Below, piece by piece: positions 17,083 to 24,560 of a stretch of DNA of 43,464 bases (positions within the stretch are counted from its first letter, which is position 1; the number at the start of each line of letters is the position of its first letter). Where the stretch lies: contig DASZTS010000091.1 in the NCBI GenBank assembly GCA_035547915.1, forward strand, positions 1 to 43,464, given 5' to 3'. The notes beneath the pieces are model-generated. The model saw nothing but the letters and a program-made list of their open reading frames with translations, had not been told where the DNA came from and made no database searches. The DNA comes from DASSFG01 sp035547915. Lineage in GTDB: Bacteria > Planctomycetota > Planctomycetia > Pirellulales > JAICIG01. Made by a program: the position numbers and the translations under genes.

Positions 17083-17277
17083 CTACCGGTCCGAGGAGGC
17101 CAGCTTCAGGTTGTCGATGATCGTCTCCGCGCCGGGCGTCATGTTGCGGAGCTTTTCGGCGATAACGTGCTTTTCCGACGTGGTCGCCGTCTTGAGCTTA
17201 CGCTGAATGACGTTCAGCTTCTTGCGGCGATGCCGGCGGCGCTTGATCTCTTTGTGCCGTTCGCTGATTCCACCCAC
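17083..17277 (-). CDS. Small basic DUF6800-like protein
   Basis: A short, very basic helical protein. The conserved-looking part runs ISERHKEIKRRRHRRKKLNV, then a Lys/Ala/Thr helix and LRNMTPGAETII. This resembles the DUF6800 family of planctomycete proteins of about 60 residues, whose function is unknown. The GTG at 17277 gives 64 residues and fits that size. A TTG at 17376 would add 33 unconserved, arginine-rich residues. Neither start has a strong ribosome binding site. The charge pattern suggests RNA or ribosome binding, but this is only an inference. The gene is convergent with clpB, with 8 bases between the two stop codons. Confidence 0.6.
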   Translation of the reverse strand: MGGISERHKEIKRRRHRRKKLNVIQRKLKTATTSEKHVIAEKLRNMTPGAETIIDNLKLASSDR

Positions 17278-17418
17278 CTTGAACTCGCTTTCTATCGCAA
17301 CGATTCGCTTGCTGGGACCGGGCGGAGACCGCCGTCGACGAGCGTGCTTTTTAGCACCAAGGCGGCGCACGGTCAACGCAAGGTCCGTTGTGCTCGGTTC
17401 GGCTTCTGGTGATGTCCG

Positions 17419-17951
17419 TCACGCCGAGGGCAGCATTTCCAGCCGTTCTCGGTACCAGCGCGCGTCGGCGTCGGAATAGCAACAGAACGTGACTTCGCGG
17501 GGCAAGGCGTTTCGAGCGAGCCAAGTCGAAACGGCTTCGACCGCGATATCGCAGGCCGTCTCGGGCGGAAATTCGTGACCTCCCGTCGCGATACAGGGAA
17601 AGGCGATCGTTTGAATCTCGCGGCTGGCGGCCAGCGCGAGACTCTCGCGATAGCAACCCGCTAGCAGTTCGGCTTCTCCGTAACCGCCGCCTTCCCAGAC
17701 CGGACCAACGGTATGAATAACGAACTTGGCTGGTAGCAAGTAGCCGCCGGTGATGCGGGCTTCTCCCTCGGGGCAGTAGCCGATCGTCCGGCATTCTTCG
17801 AACAACCCCGGTCCCGCGGCGCGGTGTATCGCGCCGTCGACACCGCTGCCGCCGATCAACGATTCGTTGGCCGCATTGACGATGGCGTCGACGGCGAGCG
17901 ACGTGATGTCTCCGACCAGCAGCTTGATGCGTCGGCGAAGGGGGCCGACAT
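17419..17951 (-). CDS. Macro domain protein (ADP-ribose binding/hydrolase), possible N-terminal frameshift
   Basis: The frame ending at 17419 encodes a full macro domain. The adenine-binding start reads LLVGDITSLAVDAIVNAANE, followed by GGSGVDGAIHRAAGP (catalytic loop), the ITGGYLLPAKFVIHTVGP strand and the IAFPCIATGGHEFP phosphate loop. This is the MacroD/YmdB type, which binds or removes ADP-ribose and O-acetyl-ADP-ribose. No ATG or GTG lies in this frame upstream of the VGDIT core; the only common start, a TTG at 17859, would delete the first strand. An ATG at 17951 is in the -1 related frame. Adding one base to the G5 run at 17940-17944 joins it to give MSAPLRRRIKLLVGDIT, a typical macro N-terminus. 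So there is either a frameshift (real or sequencing error) or a rare start such as CTG. Confidence 0.72.
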
Positions 17952-18119
17952 AGGAAATCTCGTCGTAGCGAAAATAAAAAGTGGCGGATAGAAAAAAAGA
18001 TGGTCTTTCGGGCCGTCGCTAATTCGCGGCGCGCGTCGCGGTTCTGATGTCAGACGAGAACGAAGGAGACTCAAGAGCCCGATGGCCATCGGCCGCGGCC
18101 AACGAGAGCCGCTGACCAT

Positions 18120-18153
18120 AAAAAACCCTCGCGCCGGGCTCGGAGCGAGGGTG
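18120..18153 (-). terminator. Rho-independent terminator
   Basis: On the minus strand, stem ACCCTCGC/GCGAGGGT (18153-18146 with 18133-18126) with a 12-base loop is followed by a run of seven T's (18126-18120). This is a textbook intrinsic terminator. It would end transcripts coming from the halogenase gene or from the structured RNA region upstream, and it separates them from the macro-domain gene. Confidence 0.8.
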
Positions 18154-18207
18154 TCCAGGTATGCGAAATGAGCTGCTTGAGGAAACGAGCGAAGAGCGCT
18201 CGGCTCC

Positions 18208-18237
18208 TCAGGCCAACCAACCAGGTGGTTCTTGCAT
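18208..18237 (-). CDS. Nine-codon leader ORF with a very strong ribosome binding site
   Basis: ATG at 18237 encodes MQEPPGWLA and stops with TGA at 18208. It is preceded by GAGGAGG with a 5-base spacer, the best ribosome binding site in this part of the window. The site lies between CCAACC and GGTTGG stretches that could pair and hide it. A hairpin of stems TGAGGA/TCCTCA and GAGCG/CGCTC overlaps the stop and runs into the terminator at 18153-18120. This layout resembles a leader peptide of an attenuator or a small translated ORF within an sRNA. No function can be assigned from the peptide. Confidence 0.4.
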   Translation of the reverse strand: MQEPPGWLA

Positions 18238-18287
18238 TTCAGCCTCCTCAATGGTTGGGGGTCCGAAATGAGTCGTCCAAAGACTTT

Positions 18288-18384
18288 GTCGCATCGCGAT
18301 GCGACTGGGCGGTTAGTCCGTATCGGGCCGACCGGAGCCCCGGTCACGCCGTTTTCCCCATTGCTGCGGGGATCTGTCTAACCG
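18288..18384 (-). ncRNA. Structured RNA region (three-way junction plus 18-bp palindrome)
   Basis: A compact set of complementary segments lies in non-coding DNA between the halogenase stop and the terminator at 18120. CTAACCG (18378-18384) can pair with CGGTTAG (18310-18316). They enclose hairpin TCCCC/GGGGA (18355-18372) and hairpin GACCGG-AGCC-CCGGTC (18330-18345), giving a three-way junction. Next to it is GTCGCATCGCGATGCGAC (18288-18305), a perfect palindrome. Further self-complementary GTCGAC segments lie at about 18392-18416. With the leader ORF and the terminator, the whole unit spans about 300-400 bases on the minus strand. It matches no riboswitch, tmRNA, RNase P or SRP consensus that I know. 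Confidence 0.45.
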
Positions 18385-18548
18385 GGCGATAGTCGTCGAG
18401 TCGACTCAGCGTCGACCCGGCTCCGCTCGCCGGTCAGCCGCATCGCTAACTGCATCCTAACGCTGTTTTCGAGGCCTGCAAGCCTGAACAAACTTACGGT
18501 AGTGGAGCACTTTCGAATTGAACGCATTCTCTACCAGGACCGCTCAAA

Positions 18549-20171
18549 TCAGGCGGCGGGCGCTTCGGCTGCTTTGCTGTGGCCGTGCAGACGTAGGAGG
18601 TATTCGTGACACGACGGCAACGAGTCGAGCAGCTCTTGTTGTTGCTGCTTGACGCCGGCCAGATACGTTTCCGCCTCGGCGACCGATTTGTGCTTGTACT
18701 CCAACAGCGGCAGGGGCCGATCGGGCTCGAGCCCTAAGCCGGCGAAGATGCAGTAATAGCTGCCGTTCGTCCAGAAGTTTCGGAACTCCGCTTCGAAATT
18801 GCCGTAATACGTGTTCTCGTCCGCGATCGGCGGATTGACGGGCAGCCCCGCGCGATACGTGGCAATCTTCTCGCGAATGTTGTCGGTGAGCCGCAGTTCC
18901 TTGTTGGCCCGCCAGAACGGCGTGTCGATGCGGGGCGAGAAGTAGAAGTGCGACTGGATGAAATCGCGCGTGTCGTCGAACATCAGCTCGATTTCGCGAT
19001 TGAACCGGTCGACGAGCGTCTGGTTGACGTTCCGGTCGGGAAAATGCTTGGCCAACTGATACAGCGCCGCGTAGATGAAATAGATGCCGGATGATTCGAG
19101 CGGTTCGAGGAAGCACGACGCCAGCCCGATGCTGACGCAGTTCTTCACCCACGCGCGGCGATTGCGCCCCACGCGGAAGCGAATCTTGTTGAGCGGCACC
19201 CGATTGGGGTCGACCTTCCAGAGACGGCAGAATTCTTCCACCGCCTCATCCTCGGTGGCGAACTGGCTCGAATAGACGTAGCCGCTGCCGAACCGCGAGA
19301 GCATCGGGATCTTCCAGGTCCAACCCGCCTGCATGGCAATGGCCGATGTGTAGGGCTCGACGCCGTACTTGTCGTCGTCGTGCGGCAGCGACGTGGCCAC
19401 CGCGCTGTTGCACAGCAGATGGTCGTTCATGTCGAGGAACGGTTCACCCAGGGCGCGGTTGATGAGCAGACCGCGGAAACCGGAGCAATCGACGAACAGG
19501 TCCCCCTTCAACTCACGGCCGCCTTCGGTAAGCAGGCTGGAGATGAAGCCCCGGTCGTCGAACTTGACGTCCCGCAAGACGTCTTGAATATGGTGCACGC
19601 CGAGCTTGTTGACGGCATGCCGTTCGAGGAAGGCCGCCACGAGATGGGCATCGAAATGCCAGGCATAGCGCGTGGCCGGACGTCCGTCGAGCCAACACGG
19701 CGCGAGATTGGCGTCCATCAACGGCGGTTCGCGGAAGCAGGAGTAATCGAACGGCTCGGACGTCTCGCCGCGATATTTCTTGAGGAACCAGTAGTGCGAG
19801 AGAGGAATGCCGTCGCAATCGGGCAGGATGCCGAAGGGGTGGTAGAACTGGTCGGACCGTCTGGCCAGCGATCGCGGCGTCGGCTGCGAGACGCCGCTCG
19901 TACACCAATTGATGAACTTCACGGCCGTTTTGAAACTGGCATTGCACTGCGGCATCCAGTCCTGCTCGGACAAGCCGAGTTGATCGAAGAAGACTCGCTG
20001 CAAGTTGGGGATCGTCGCTTCACCGACGCCAATCTTCGAGATCGCGGGCGCTTCGAGCACCGTGATCCGCACCGAACCCTGAAGATGGCTACCCAGGTAG
20101 GCAGCGGTCATCCAGCCAGCCGTTCCTCCCCCCAAAATAACGACGTCACGGATGCGCGGGTCGTTTTCCAT
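18549..20171 (-). CDS. Flavin-dependent tryptophan halogenase family protein
   Basis: A 540-aa protein from the ATG at 20171. A second ATG at 20183 directly abuts GAGGAG (zero spacing), while 20171 is 12 bases from it. Features are the FAD-binding GGGTAGWM (14-21), a conserved K.GVGEATIP segment containing the lysine that activates HOCl in PrnA/RebH, and the family signature GWTWKIP. The rest follows the halogenase fold, with LFVDCSGFRG and the late FLEPLESSGIYF motif. It uses FADH2, O2 and chloride or bromide to halogenate an aromatic or indole substrate. A flavin reductase and any natural-product genes are absent nearby, so the substrate is unknown. No intrinsic terminator is found directly after it; the first is 400 bases downstream. 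Confidence 0.9.
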   Translation of the reverse strand: MENDPRIRDVVILGGGTAGWMTAAYLGSHLQGSVRITVLEAPAISKIGVGEATIPNLQRVFFDQLGLSEQDWMPQCNASFKTAVKFINWCTSGVSQPTPRSLARRSDQFYHPFGILPDCDGIPLSHYWFLKKYRGETSEPFDYSCFREPPLMDANLAPCWLDGRPATRYAWHFDAHLVAAFLERHAVNKLGVHHIQDVLRDVKFDDRGFISSLLTEGGRELKGDLFVDCSGFRGLLINRALGEPFLDMNDHLLCNSAVATSLPHDDDKYGVEPYTSAIAMQAGWTWKIPMLSRFGSGYVYSSQFATEDEAVEEFCRLWKVDPNRVPLNKIRFRVGRNRRAWVKNCVSIGLASCFLEPLESSGIYFIYAALYQLAKHFPDRNVNQTLVDRFNREIELMFDDTRDFIQSHFYFSPRIDTPFWRANKELRLTDNIREKIATYRAGLPVNPPIADENTYYGNFEAEFRNFWTNGSYYCIFAGLGLEPDRPLPLLEYKHKSVAEAETYLAGVKQQQQELLDSLPSCHEYLLRLHGHSKAAEAPAA

Positions 20172-20727
20172 TGTCGAGTTCATCTCCTCACACGCTCCGC
20201 CAAATCCTATTTGATTGCCTGCATTCTGCTGCTCACCCAAAGCCCCTAGTGCGACTTTCGTGCGAACGGTCCACTGGGCTGAAATCAACGTACTCCCCTC
20301 GCAACGATACGAAAAGGCTTCCCCACCTGCCCAGATCGTTTATTCGAGCGCTCCAACGCAAACGTGCGAATTTAATGCCGTTAATTCTGCCCGCCATTTG
20401 GTATAATCGTTGCCCCATAACTACCCACCCTTCCGAGTGGCGTCAGGCAACCTGCACGACTATGCTCAAATCGTGCCATCCGACGTTGGCGCGATCGCAA
20501 CGGTCGTCCCCGACTCTTCTCGCCGGCTCGCACGCTCCGGCCGCGAAAAGACTGACGTAATTGCTGACCGTACGAAACGATTCGCTGCTACTGCCGGGCC
20601 TTCGAGAAAATTTCTCAAGCGAGCCGGTTTTTGATTGAGTAGCCTACCTCGCATCGCTTAGCTTCGAACTTGGGCCGCATGCGATCGGCCGCGCGGCCAG
20701 CTTTCCGACGGACAGGAGATACTTCAC
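20172..20727. other. Intergenic region with a candidate plus-strand promoter
   Basis: About 555 bases between the halogenase and the next plus-strand gene, with lower GC in the first half. TATAAT at 20402-20407 is a perfect -10 box on the plus strand, but no good -35 lies at 17 bases (TTAATT at 20381-20386 is 15 bases away). A palindrome GAGAAAATTTCTC lies at 20604-20616, followed shortly by GGTTTTTG. Short ORFs occur but none has a ribosome binding site or recognisable sequence. Confidence 0.35.
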
Positions 20728-21108
20728 ATGGCAACCGCCATCAGATTCGATGCAGGACAATTCGACGTTCCCGAGGTCCTTCCTCTACGGACGCAGCCGC
20801 ATCCGCGGCAGCGGTATCTGGCGGGGATGGAAGATGCCCGCCGCTTCGCCGGCGGGGCGCGCCTCACCGCGGAAATCACGCCCCTCGATGAACGTTTGCA
20901 GCCGTGCGGTGTCGCCTTCGCGGGGGACGTCGAGTGGCGTGCGGCAGATACCATGACCGTCTGGCACGCTCGGCCCGCGCGGTCGCCCTACCTGGCGGTC
21001 GACGTGCCGTGCGAGGGCGGTAATCGGCAGCGGATCATCTTACGGGTCACCCAGTGCGAATCGTTCGGTCTCGACTACGCCATCCGCGGCGATGTGATGG
21101 GTAGTTGA
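20728..21108 (+). CDS. Small protein, possibly PilZ-like
   Basis: A 126-aa protein with a convincing start: AGGAG is 10 bases before the ATG at 20728. The middle and C-terminus (ARRFAGGARLTAEI, then alternating strands ending IILRVTQCESFGLDYAIRGD) recall the beta-barrel rhythm of planctomycete PilZ-type proteins. The c-di-GMP-binding RxxxR and DxSxxG motifs are not clearly present. If it is a PilZ domain it may have lost ligand binding. It has no close operon partner: it starts 557 bases after the divergent halogenase gene and 216 bases before the DUF1501 gene. Confidence 0.6.
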   Translation: MATAIRFDAGQFDVPEVLPLRTQPHPRQRYLAGMEDARRFAGGARLTAEITPLDERLQPCGVAFAGDVEWRAADTMTVWHARPARSPYLAVDVPCEGGNRQRIILRVTQCESFGLDYAIRGDVMGS

Positions 21109-21323
21109 ATGAACGTCCGTTGAGTCGGAGCCAGAGCGCGCCCCGCCGATCGGCCGGCGCCCTCATCGCCGGTGGCTCCGTATCTCAATCGCGGTCCGTT
21201 CGCTGCTATCAGCTTTCGCGGGCTCGCCGACGGCGATCCGCGTGACTGCGATCTTGGTTCCGTGTCCGTCGCTTTGCTATAGTGGCGGACGGTTGGGGCG
21301 CCGATCCCATCGAGGAACCAAGC

Positions 21324-22751
21324 ATGCTCTCTATTCTTGGCCGCGGCACTCGTTCGTGTGACGGTATTTCACGCCGCGAAATCCTGCGTGTCGGCGGGTT
21401 GGGCTTCACCGGTCTGCTCTGGTCCGATTGGTTGCGGGCTCGCACGGCGGCCGCGGCCCAGACCAGTATCGCCTCTCAACGACCGTTGTCCGCCAGCTTC
21501 GGTAAGGCCAAGTCTTGTATCCTGGTCTTCAATTACGGCGGTCCGTCGCATATCGACAGCTTCGATCTCAAGCCCGAAGCGCCGGTAGAGATCCGCGGCG
21601 AGTTCCGGCCGATTGCCACGAACGTCGGTGGCGTCGCGATCTGCGAACACCTACCGCGCCTGGCCGCCATGGCCGATCGCTATGCGATCGCACGTTCCGT
21701 CAACCACGTCGACAACGACCACGCGGTGGGCGCCTACCTGGCGCTGACCGCCCATCCCCATCCACGTTCGCGGCCGTTGGGCACCGAGCCGGCCGCGACG
21801 CCGCAGGACATGCCGTCGCTCGGCTCGGTCGTCAGCAAGCTGCGAGTGAGCGACAAGTCGATGTTTCCCTATGTCGTGCTGGGGGAACTTCGCCACTTCG
21901 GCAACAAGGACAGCATGGGACAGAATGCCGGCTGTCTGGGGCATGTCTACGATCCGTTCGCCGTGCCGTTCACGCAACCGATGGGTGGCGACGACGTGCG
22001 GCTCGACATGCGCGTGGTCGCCTCGATGTTGGGTGATGCGTCCGCGGCCGGGCAATCTTCCACGGCGCGACGCCAATTGCTCGACGAAATGAATCGAGCG
22101 CTGCCTGCGCTGGAAGGTCTGGCCGGTGCGCGCGATCTCGACAAATTCAGACGGCGCGCTTACGAATTGCTCGCCTCACCGGCCAGCCGCGACGCCTTCG
22201 ATCTGTCGCACGAGCCGGAGCGCATCCGCCAGCTTTACGGCGAAGGGCCGTTCGCTCGCAACTGCCTCCTTGCCCGCCGGCTCGTCGAAGCGGGCGTGCC
22301 GATGGTGACGGTCTATTCGGTGGCCAACCGCGACTGGGACACGCACGGCGGGAATTTCGCGGCGCTGAAGGACACCTTGCTGCCGATGACCGACCGCGGC
22401 CTATCGGCCCTCTTACAGGACCTCGGCGAGCGAAACCTGCTCGACGAGACGCTCGTCGTGTGGATGGGTGACATGGGCCGCACGCCGCTCGTCAACAAAG
22501 GGGCCGGCCGCGACCACTGGTCGTTCTGCTATTCCATGCTGATGGCGGGCGGCGGAATACGCCCCGGACAGGTCTGGGGCTCGTCGGATCGGAACGCGGC
22601 CTACCCCGCCTCACAGCCGGTCAGTCTGGCCGACGTGGCAGCGACCATCTATCACTGCCTCGGCATCGATCCACGCTCGCAGGTCGCCGATCAGCAGGGC
22701 CGTCCGCTGCACATCACCGTGGGAGAACCGGTCGCGGGCCTGTTGGCGTAA
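21324..22751 (+). CDS. DUF1501 family protein (Tat-exported, alkaline phosphatase/sulfatase-like fold)
   Basis: A 475-aa protein. ATG at 21324 is supported by GAGGA seven bases upstream and gives a Tat-type signal: SRREILRVGGLGFTGLLW (residues about 15-32). Typical DUF1501 segments follow: CILVFNYGGPSHIDSFDLKP, ARSVNHVDNDHAVGAYLALT and, near the C-terminus, ETLVVWMGDMGRTPLVN..GRDHW and HCLGIDP. DUF1501 proteins are abundant in Planctomycetes, where they often pair with DUF1549/DUF1553 cytochrome genes; none is adjacent here. The fold suggests a metal-dependent hydrolase of the alkaline phosphatase superfamily, but no substrate is known. Confidence 0.92.
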   Translation: MLSILGRGTRSCDGISRREILRVGGLGFTGLLWSDWLRARTAAAAQTSIASQRPLSASFGKAKSCILVFNYGGPSHIDSFDLKPEAPVEIRGEFRPIATNVGGVAICEHLPRLAAMADRYAIARSVNHVDNDHAVGAYLALTAHPHPRSRPLGTEPAATPQDMPSLGSVVSKLRVSDKSMFPYVVLGELRHFGNKDSMGQNAGCLGHVYDPFAVPFTQPMGGDDVRLDMRVVASMLGDASAAGQSSTARRQLLDEMNRALPALEGLAGARDLDKFRRRAYELLASPASRDAFDLSHEPERIRQLYGEGPFARNCLLARRLVEAGVPMVTVYSVANRDWDTHGGNFAALKDTLLPMTDRGLSALLQDLGERNLLDETLVVWMGDMGRTPLVNKGAGRDHWSFCYSMLMAGGGIRPGQVWGSSDRNAAYPASQPVSLADVAATIYHCLGIDPRSQVADQQGRPLHITVGEPVAGLLA

Positions 22752-22775
22752 TGGCGCCGCGTCACCAGAGCGGCT

Positions 22776-22838
22776 GACAAAGGTAATAATATACCTGGCT
22801 CTGCTCCCCAATCGGGTGACTTGGTCTCCTGAGCCACC
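22776..22838 (+). repeat. Left inverted repeat of the HEPN island
   Basis: Contains GGTAATAATATACCTG (22782-22797), an exact inverted match to 24451-24466. Beyond it the similarity continues with a few mismatches and single-base gaps to GAGCCACC at 22838, matching the complement of 24410-24416. The bases just outside (CAGAGCGGCTGACAAAGG) resemble the end of the palindromic repeat family (AGAGCAACCGACAAAACC), as is also true on the right side. Translated in one frame, both arms give similar peptides (VIIYL.L.PN......PPF), so the arms may be fragments of a decayed coding sequence. Confidence 0.55.
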
Positions 22839-22923
22839 ATTTCTGTAAGGGCAATGCAATACCACGAGGCGGTCACGTAACGCCGGTCGATCCTGGTGTG
22901 GCTCTTCACACTGGACTTTCTCA

Positions 22924-23781
22924 TTACAGCACGCCAGCTTGTAAAGAGACGGTTAAAGAGCGTGCAAAACGAGCAGATATTTCATTAGCCTTCTCTTGAG
23001 CATCGAACAACGTGGGATCAGCCTGATGAAAATTGGTCAACACGTCGGCCAATCTTGTACCTACACGTTGGTTCGTGTGATTTGCGGTTTCGGTCAAGAA
23101 CCGCTTGACGTATCTCAGATCATCTATTGACGGTGTGAGTCTACAGTCCGCACCGACGGCGCCACCAATAAGAACCCTAAACTTCATCGAGTCAGAATGA
23201 GTAATCACGCCAACATTGTGAGCCAAGTTATGCCGTATCTGCCACAATATGGAAAGAGTCTTTGCACGTTCCCGCTCCGCAACTGGCAGTTGGTTCGGTT
23301 CCGGGAATAGATTCTCCCATTTGTCACCAAAATGGTGTTGTAACAGAACTTTGAATCGCTCGCTTATCGTCTTGTTCTTGAGCCATGTATCAGATTCGCA
23401 AAGTGCCTTTCCGATTGACTGCGCATTTACAAATGCGCCAATACGCTCCCCTTTCGGCATGAATTCGTCAAATCTGTCGTCAACTGCATAAGGTGCAAGG
23501 CAATCCAAACACAGTGACGCAAGTTCTTTGAGGAATCGCTCAAACGATTCGATCAGTTCCGCCATAGCCATCCGTCGAAGGTGGCCGAGATGCCGCTCGT
23601 AAACCGCCTCATAGATGTCATTGGGGTCAATATGGTCATCAATGTACTTGATAAGTGAATGCCCTGCATTGGCGGAACGCTCGAAATGCTGAATCGGGCA
23701 ATCGGATTCTGGAAGCAAACCAGTGGTATGGTTAAGTACATTGCGTACCATGTGGTGCAGATCTATAGGCGGTCGTGGCAA
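22924..23781 (-). CDS. HEPN-motif protein, candidate RNase/toxin
   Basis: A 285-aa protein, mostly alpha-helical. The start is TTG at 23781, chosen because AGAGGA lies seven bases upstream; an ATG at 23751 has no ribosome binding site. The key motif is RHNLAH at 183-188 within LWQIRHNLAHN, the Rx4-6H signature of HEPN RNases. It follows an earlier long helix (HLRRMAMAELIESFERFLKE, about 67-86) as in two-helix HEPN folds, e.g. the RiboL-PSP-HEPN type. HEPN domains act in toxin-antitoxin, abortive infection and other RNA-targeting defence. The exact family is not certain. GC is about 43-50% in sampled lines against more than 60% around, which points to recent transfer. It is the second gene of a pair, 75 bases after the 117-aa gene. 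Confidence 0.65.
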   Translation of the reverse strand: MPRPPIDLHHMVRNVLNHTTGLLPESDCPIQHFERSANAGHSLIKYIDDHIDPNDIYEAVYERHLGHLRRMAMAELIESFERFLKELASLCLDCLAPYAVDDRFDEFMPKGERIGAFVNAQSIGKALCESDTWLKNKTISERFKVLLQHHFGDKWENLFPEPNQLPVAERERAKTLSILWQIRHNLAHNVGVITHSDSMKFRVLIGGAVGADCRLTPSIDDLRYVKRFLTETANHTNQRVGTRLADVLTNFHQADPTLFDAQEKANEISARFARSLTVSLQAGVL

Positions 23782-23856
23782 GGCGCATTCCTCTTTTTCT
23801 ATGCACGGTCAATGCGTAGCGGAAGTCGCAGGTTGACCAAAGGGCGATCAATTAGA

Positions 23857-24210
23857 TTAATCGCCGGATGACTTATCTTCAGCCAAGAGCCAGTCAACAC
23901 TGGCATCGGACCATGATAAGCGAAGTGTCTTCTGGTGATGACGGTCGCTGACATCGGCGAGATCATCTAGCTGCTCGCAGCTTATTTCTGCGCCATTTGC
24001 CTTGGAATGTGGATCCTTATCCTGAAGAACAAGATTCTTACCTATTTTCCGAATCACAGGAGCAAGTTCATCACTTGGGCATGGGAAGTCCACGACGGAA
24101 GTAAGCAGAGGATCGCCGTCAACGACCCACCAGCTCGCCGGTTGTCCCTCAAGCCATTCGGCCAAGGATTTCGCTGTCAATGTGTAGTGCGGCATTTGCC
24201 TTACGCTCAT
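23857..24210 (-). CDS. Unknown small protein upstream of the HEPN gene
   Basis: A 117-aa acidic protein not recognised. It starts MSVRQMPHYTLTAKSLAEWL, has an aromatic cluster (SWWVVDGDP, about 26-34), a middle segment IRKIGKNLVLQDKDPHSKAN and an acidic end (SVDWLLAEDKSSGD). The ATG at 24210 has only a weak ribosome binding site; ATG at 24195 is an alternative. The minus-strand TAGGAT/GGATAA stretch just upstream could be a -10 box. It precedes the HEPN gene on the same strand and shares its low GC. By position it could be an antitoxin, sensor or accessory to the HEPN protein, but nothing in the sequence proves that. Confidence 0.55.
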   Translation of the reverse strand: MSVRQMPHYTLTAKSLAEWLEGQPASWWVVDGDPLLTSVVDFPCPSDELAPVIRKIGKNLVLQDKDPHSKANGAEISCEQLDDLADVSDRHHQKTLRLSWSDASVDWLLAEDKSSGD

Positions 24211-24252
24211 GATAAGTCTCGCTTGTCAATTTATCCTATGCTTCCCAACTAA

Positions 24253-24466
24253 TCATTCAAGGGCCTCTGAGCAGCAGTTCAAGCGGCAGGCGCCCTCTCC
24301 AAGGGGCACCCCCTGCAAGGCCGACTCTCCCCGCAGGTAACGCCCCAGCAACTCCTTCGACCGCTGAGGCAGCAGCCGGCGGAAGACACAATCTACGAAC
24401 CGACCAAAAGGTGGCTGGCAGGCGACCAGCCACCCGTTAGGGACCAGCAGCAGGTATATTATTACC
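24253..24466 (-). pseudogene. Possible decayed coding fragment at the right edge of the HEPN island
   Basis: On the minus strand, one open frame runs through the right repeat arm and onward: IIYLLLVPNGWLVACQPPF, then FVDCVFRRLLPQRSKELLG and an end rich in Cys/Glu, stopping at 24253. The left arm (22782 onward, plus strand) encodes IIYLALLPN......PPFL and a stop at the same reading register. The matched frames suggest both are remnants of one gene family. No start codon, ribosome binding site or known domain was found, so this is tentative. Confidence 0.3.
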
Positions 24467-24475
24467 CTGACAGAA
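24410..24475 (-). repeat. Right inverted repeat of the HEPN island
   Basis: Inverted partner of 22776-22838: CAGGTATATTATTACC at 24451-24466 is the exact complement of the left core, and 24410-24450 matches the left arm with mismatches and small gaps. It is followed outward by copy C of the palindromic repeat family. The two arms bracket the two AT-rich genes. Confidence 0.55.
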
Positions 24476-24560
24476 CCTGAAAGCCGGAGCGCCGCGGGCG
24501 GAAAATCGGCCGTGAAACGCCGATTCCTGGAGCGAGATCTGGTTTTGTCGGTGGCTCTTA
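24467..24560 (-). repeat. Palindromic repeat, copy C
   Basis: On the minus strand this copy begins at the stop codon of the cyclic-nucleotide-binding gene: TAAGAGCCACCGACAAAACC, then CTCGCTCC, hairpin AATCGGC-GTTTCACG-GCCGATT (24526-24505), GGCGCTCCGG, and an end GGTTCTGTC that is the imperfect complement of GACAAAACC. It is the most complete copy, showing that the family has inverted ends about 90 bp apart. Confidence 0.6.

Noticed and set aside
18120..18400. tmRNA, RNase P or SRP RNA for the structured region
   Set aside because: No TTCGAC/T-loop, no ALAA-type tag, no GAGGAAAGTCCGGGC motif and no SRP tetraloop motif were seen.
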